This document shows positions 8,581-10,902 of a stretch of DNA of 10,902 nucleotides, piece after piece. The stretch's first letter is position 1. Each line of letters opens with the position of its first letter. The notes under the pieces are model-generated. The model saw only the letters and a program-made list of their open reading frames with translations. It did not search any database and had not been told where the DNA came from. Source of the stretch: Larix sibirica. Its lineage: Eukaryota > Streptophyta > Pinopsida > Pinales > Pinaceae. The stretch covers positions 1 to 10,902 of the forward strand of contig NWUY0303892740.1 of NCBI GenBank assembly GCA_004151065.3, given 5' to 3'. The translations under genes and the position numbers were made by a program.

Positions 8581-10010
8581 TTACTTTGTCGTAGGATATT
8601 GGCCTGATTCCACCAATTTGGTGCCTATCTCTTCTATTCTCTGTTTGTTGGGATTCCTAGCCCTTTTTTCTCCTTCCTCCGGTAGTTTCCTCTTGCTGCC
8701 CTTCTGGTGTTCCTTTGCAATACCCAGCTGATAGGTAGCCTTTGTCGTCATAATGGCCTCTTGCAAAAGCTCGATCTGTCACCTGGAGATGTAGTTGTTC
8801 CCTTTCTTGTTGCAGTCTTTTTCGATTGCATCAAGGTCAAGTTCCCCTAGATTCATATATTTCTTTTCCTCAACCTAGTCTTCCTCCATCTAATCTGCTT
8901 GTTCAGTTGGACCTTACGTATTTTTCTGATACATTTCCTGGATTGTTTTCCCATCTTGGGTAGATGTCTTTGGCTCCAATGAGATTGTGTCCCCCAGTTC
9001 TTCATCTACCAAATTGAGGGTTTCAAAACTATTTGATTTAGCGGTTTGCTTACCTGTTGTCTATGTGTTTTGTGTCTGGTTGGATTGTTTTCTCCCATGT
9101 CTCCTCCAATTTCTAACCTGAGTAAAATCCCCATCATCACCCTCCTTTTTCTGGTTGGCCTGGGGTGGTGGTTTGATAGGTTTGTTTTGGGGGCAGTATC
9201 TACTGAGATGACCATATTCATGACATTTCCTGCACCTGTAGGGAAGGTGTTCATAATCAAGGGGTTTGATCCAATCCTGATCCTCCCATTTTAGATTGAT
9301 TGCTTCAAGTAAATCAAGGGATAGATCCATATAAACACAGATTCGAGCATAAGACGTATACCTTATTTTTTTAGTCTATTATGATATCTTCACAAATTCT
9401 CCTAGGGTATTTCCAATGTCTTCCAGAATTTTAGGCTCCCAGTATTCACATGGAAGCGAATAAAGGTGGATCCATACTGTGGAAACACCCATATCCTCCT
9501 TGTCCGGGTTAAATTTTTCTTTCCATGGCCGGAGTTACAACCCTACTGAGAAGAAGAAATACCCCCCCTCCATAATCATATCCCTATTTTCCTGATTGAT
9601 GAAAATGATTGTGAAGAAACCCTTCGATCCCAAATGCAGATCATAGTGCCCCTCAGGGTTCCAGGTGGCCTTGATTCACCTGATAAGATATTTTTCCTTA
9701 GGCCAAACCCCAATAAAATTCCCAATTAGGGATTTTTCTTTCCACAATTCCACCCTTTCTCGTAACTTGTCAGATACGGGATCTCGGTTTCTTTAGGTAT
9801 ACAACCCCCTTGCCAACGACTCGCCCTCCTTATCTCCTGATCTCTTGCCTCATCTCCTTCACTGCACATAGATCGATCCTCCGCCTGGTTTTTTTCCGCA
9901 CCCTTCACCGCTCCATCTTTGTGGTTTGATATGGAGGGGGAGGATCCCCCTCTAGATGATCCCATCATCGAAAACCTACTGCTCCTTCGCAAACCCTTGC
10001 TTCACGCCAT
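8581..10010 (-). pseudogene. LINE ORF1: DUF4283-type nucleic-acid-binding protein with CCHC zinc knuckle
   Basis: ORF1 proteins of plant LINEs bind the element RNA. The likely start is the ATG at 10010-10008, followed almost at once by TGA (10004-10002). The N-terminal, Ser- and charge-rich part reads in one frame to about 9830, then a frameshift joins the main frame. The main frame shows a DUF4283-like core: L-I-G-N-F near 9730, K-G-F-F near 9620, R-P-W near 9525, V-W-I-H-L with E-Y-W near 9475-9440, and Y-A-R-I-C near 9350. A CCHC knuckle follows, and then a Lys/Glu-rich tail ends at TAA 8583-8581, 28 bases before ORF2. In-frame stops lie at 9795-9793, 9678-9676, 9537-9535, 9381-9376 (two), 9063-9061, 8916-8914, 8892-8890, 8877-8875 and 8781-8779. 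The frame stays aligned across them, so these are point lesions. Length of about 475 codons fits the family. Non-functional. Confidence 0.88.
9193..9234 (-). other. CCHC zinc knuckle of LINE ORF1
   Basis: The minus-strand frame encodes C-R-K-C-x4-H-x4-C, an exact CX2CX4HX4C zinc knuckle (zf-CCHC_4-like) placed directly after the DUF4283-type core, as is usual in plant LINE ORF1. All four zinc ligands are intact. It should bind the element RNA or nucleic acid in the ribonucleoprotein particle. Confidence 0.93.
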
Positions 10011-10063
10011 TGAAAATCAGAGCCCCCCCCACCAAATCTTTAAATATGTTTGTTACTTCAATA

Positions 10064-10084
10064 TATTACATAATCTAATCATGC
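10064..10084. repeat. Target-site duplication of the LINE, copy at its 5' end
   Basis: This is the partner of 2902-2922. It lies about 54 bases beyond the putative ORF1 start and 34 bases beyond the C8 run. If the duplication is shorter, the LINE 5' end moves accordingly. It lies inside what reads as a gypsy-like LTR. Confidence 0.68.
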
Positions 10085-10125
10085 TATGTTTAACTAAACA
10101 CTCAGAATTAAATTGGGGTGTTACG
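10064..10125 (-). mobile_element. Start of a Ty3/gypsy-like LTR, interrupted by the LINE
   Basis: Reading the minus strand, a polypurine tract (10139-10128) is followed within three bases by CGTAACACCCC at 10125-10115. This is close to the TGTAACACCCC start common among plant gypsy LTRs (first base T to C). The piece runs to the LINE edge, and the LTR would continue at 2922 after excision of the LINE and one duplication copy. It would be a 3' LTR, because the tract precedes it. Confidence 0.6.
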
Positions 10126-10158
10126 TACTCCCCCCTTTAGAAAATTTCATCTCGAAGT
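10123..10158 (-). pseudogene. C-terminal scrap of a gypsy-like pol polyprotein
   Basis: The minus strand encodes N-F-E-M-K-F-S-K-G-G-S-T and then a TAA formed at the LTR start. Plant gypsy polyproteins commonly end in a phrase like N-F-x-x-E/K-x-x-x-K-G-G, with the purine tract coding K-G-G. Upstream (10160-10270) the sequence turns AT-rich with stops, so integrase and chromodomain are missing. This suggests an internal deletion or a non-autonomous element. The short length limits certainty. Confidence 0.5.
10128..10139 (-). promoter_or_regulatory. Polypurine tract before the gypsy-like LTR
   Basis: The minus strand reads TAAAGGGGGGAG, an RNase H-resistant primer tract for plus-strand DNA synthesis in LTR retrotransposons. 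It sits three bases before the inferred LTR start and directly after a gypsy-like pol C-terminus, which is the expected arrangement. Confidence 0.72.
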
Positions 10159-10168
10159 TATAATCACC

Positions 10169-10268
10169 ACAACAACAATACAAGACTTAAATATAATAAT
10201 TTATATTTAATAATACATGACTTAAATATAAATATAATATATGTAACACAACAATAATACAAGACTTA
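10169..10268. repeat. Short direct repeats in AT-rich DNA
   Basis: The 21-base segment 10169-10189 recurs at 10248-10268 with one mismatch. A third partial copy of the ATACAWGACTTA core lies at 10212-10230, matching 10178-10196 at 18 of 19 positions. They lie just upstream (element sense) of the gypsy-like pol end and probably belong to noncoding internal sequence. Confidence 0.75.
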
Positions 10269-10269
10269 C

Positions 10270-10902
10270 TTAATCAGTTTAATAGATAACCATTACTATT
10301 GTGAAGATGAAAAATTTGTTTGTGTGGCCATTACGCAAAAAATTTCCACCTACACTAATACAATCATAACGCCCTAATTATGGCAGGCCCTGGATTAAGA
10401 TCCTAGGATCTAATATGAAATCATTCATATAAATATGCATCAATCAAGTCACAGAAACAAACAAACAAAAAACAAAAACAAATAACATAAAAGCACAATA
10501 CTCCAAAAGATCCCTCTTTCCTTACTCACCCTCTCCCTGAGAATCATACCATCCAACAACCTCCATAACCCTCCATGCCAATACTCTGGATGGTCTTTCT
10601 CTCTATGGCATGGGATCTATACTATAATATATTCACGGATCATATAGTAGGCATCGAATTTCTTCATGGTTATTCTTCACACTAAGCCTCTCTCCAACTT
10701 CTAGTATCTATTGTGACCTCATCGGCAATAGCCAAAATCTGGCCTCATCTGGTCACCCAATAATTGTTACTTACCCAGGCATTTGGTTACTGGTACACCC
10801 TCAATGTACCCCAGGCATCTCGAAAGGCTAGCACCTACTCCCTCCCTATCCTTTCTGAGGAAACCAACCCCATGCATTGGAATTCCTTCTCCATATACCT
10901 CC
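10270..10902. other. No identifiable gene; probable retrotransposon-derived DNA
   Basis: No frame of useful length and no known motif is visible on either strand. An A/C-rich run (AAACAAACAAAAA-like, about 10456-10485) and a CATAACGCCC stretch at 10366-10375, faintly like an LTR start on the plus strand, are the only landmarks. Its position beyond the gypsy-like pol end makes it likely element interior or a neighbouring element, but I cannot assign it. Confidence 0.35.

Larger units (their letters stand above)
2923..10063 (-). mobile_element. Near full-length plant LINE (L1-like non-LTR retrotransposon), decayed
   Basis: A complete LINE architecture is visible on the minus strand: ORF1 with a zinc knuckle, ORF2 with endonuclease, reverse transcriptase, zf-RVT and RNase H, a 3' UTR, and a terminal A8 (plus-strand T8 at 2923-2930). 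The A tail is preceded by a TTTTTATTTAC-type end typical of plant LINEs. LINEs move by target-primed reverse transcription. The order of parts and the length of about 7.1 kb argue for a non-truncated insertion. Both edges touch near-identical 21-bp sequences, taken as the target-site duplication. The 5' edge is uncertain by about 35 bases, because the G8 run at 10023-10030 is an alternative natural start. Many stops and several frameshifts make it non-functional. A third open frame sits between ORF2 and the 3' UTR. Family-level assignment is firm; lineage and host are inferred. Confidence 0.95.

Noticed and set aside
10366-10375. CATAACGCCC as a possible start of another LTR on the plus strand
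   Set aside because: No polypurine tract before it and no matching end; resemblance is too short.
1-10902. Bacterial-type systems, CRISPR arrays, operons
   Set aside because: No spaced identical repeats, no ribosome binding sites with long clean frames; the content is plant retrotransposon DNA.

Overview
The window looks like repeat-dominated intergenic DNA from a seed plant with a large genome. A gymnosperm is my best guess, because the reverse-transcriptase wording of the central element (a Q-F-V-D-D-T core, then M-L-M-G-H and V-Q-E-A) resembles LINEs I associate with conifers. That assignment is inference. I see no intact host gene, no rRNA or tRNA, and no CRISPR array. Essentially everything recognisable is a decayed retrotransposon on the minus strand.

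The centre (about 2923-10063) is one nearly full-length non-LTR retrotransposon (LINE, L1-like plant type) in minus orientation. Reading 10063 down to 2923, it has a G-rich 5' end and ORF1 (10010-8581: DUF4283-type domain, CCHC zinc knuckle, long charged tail). ORF2 follows (8552 to about 4330: AP-type endonuclease, reverse transcriptase, zf-RVT, W-K-E linker, RNase H). Next is a third, previously open frame that I do not recognise (about 4242-3324, 'ORF3'), then a 3' UTR and an A8 tail. All frames carry stops and frameshifts. Most stops can be explained by C-to-T or G-to-A transitions at Gln, Arg or Trp codons. The catalytic Asp of RT motif A is Asn, so the copy is dead.

The LINE is flanked by imperfect 21-bp copies (2902-2922 and 10064-10084, 18 of 21 matching), read as its target-site duplication. 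The target appears to be a Ty3/gypsy-like LTR. At 10125 a TGTAACACCCC-like LTR start follows a polypurine tract and a short gypsy-like pol C-terminus (10123-10158), and AT-rich LTR-like sequence resumes at 2922 and runs downwards.

The left flank (1741 to about 2377) holds a second element: the 3' end of a Ty1/copia-like LTR on the minus strand followed by an initiator-Met primer binding site (1750-1761). Its downstream internal region (below 1740) shows no gag or pol, which fits a non-autonomous or eroded copy. At 855-989 there is a dense cluster of CCGTCAAAT/ATTTGACGG-type inverted repeats reminiscent of CACTA subterminal repeats. Positions 1-519 and about 10270-10902 contain nothing I can identify.

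The history I infer is: copia-like and gypsy-like insertions, then the LINE landing inside the gypsy LTR, then prolonged decay dominated by cytosine-deamination-type changes. The point most worth following up is the possible third ORF of the LINE.
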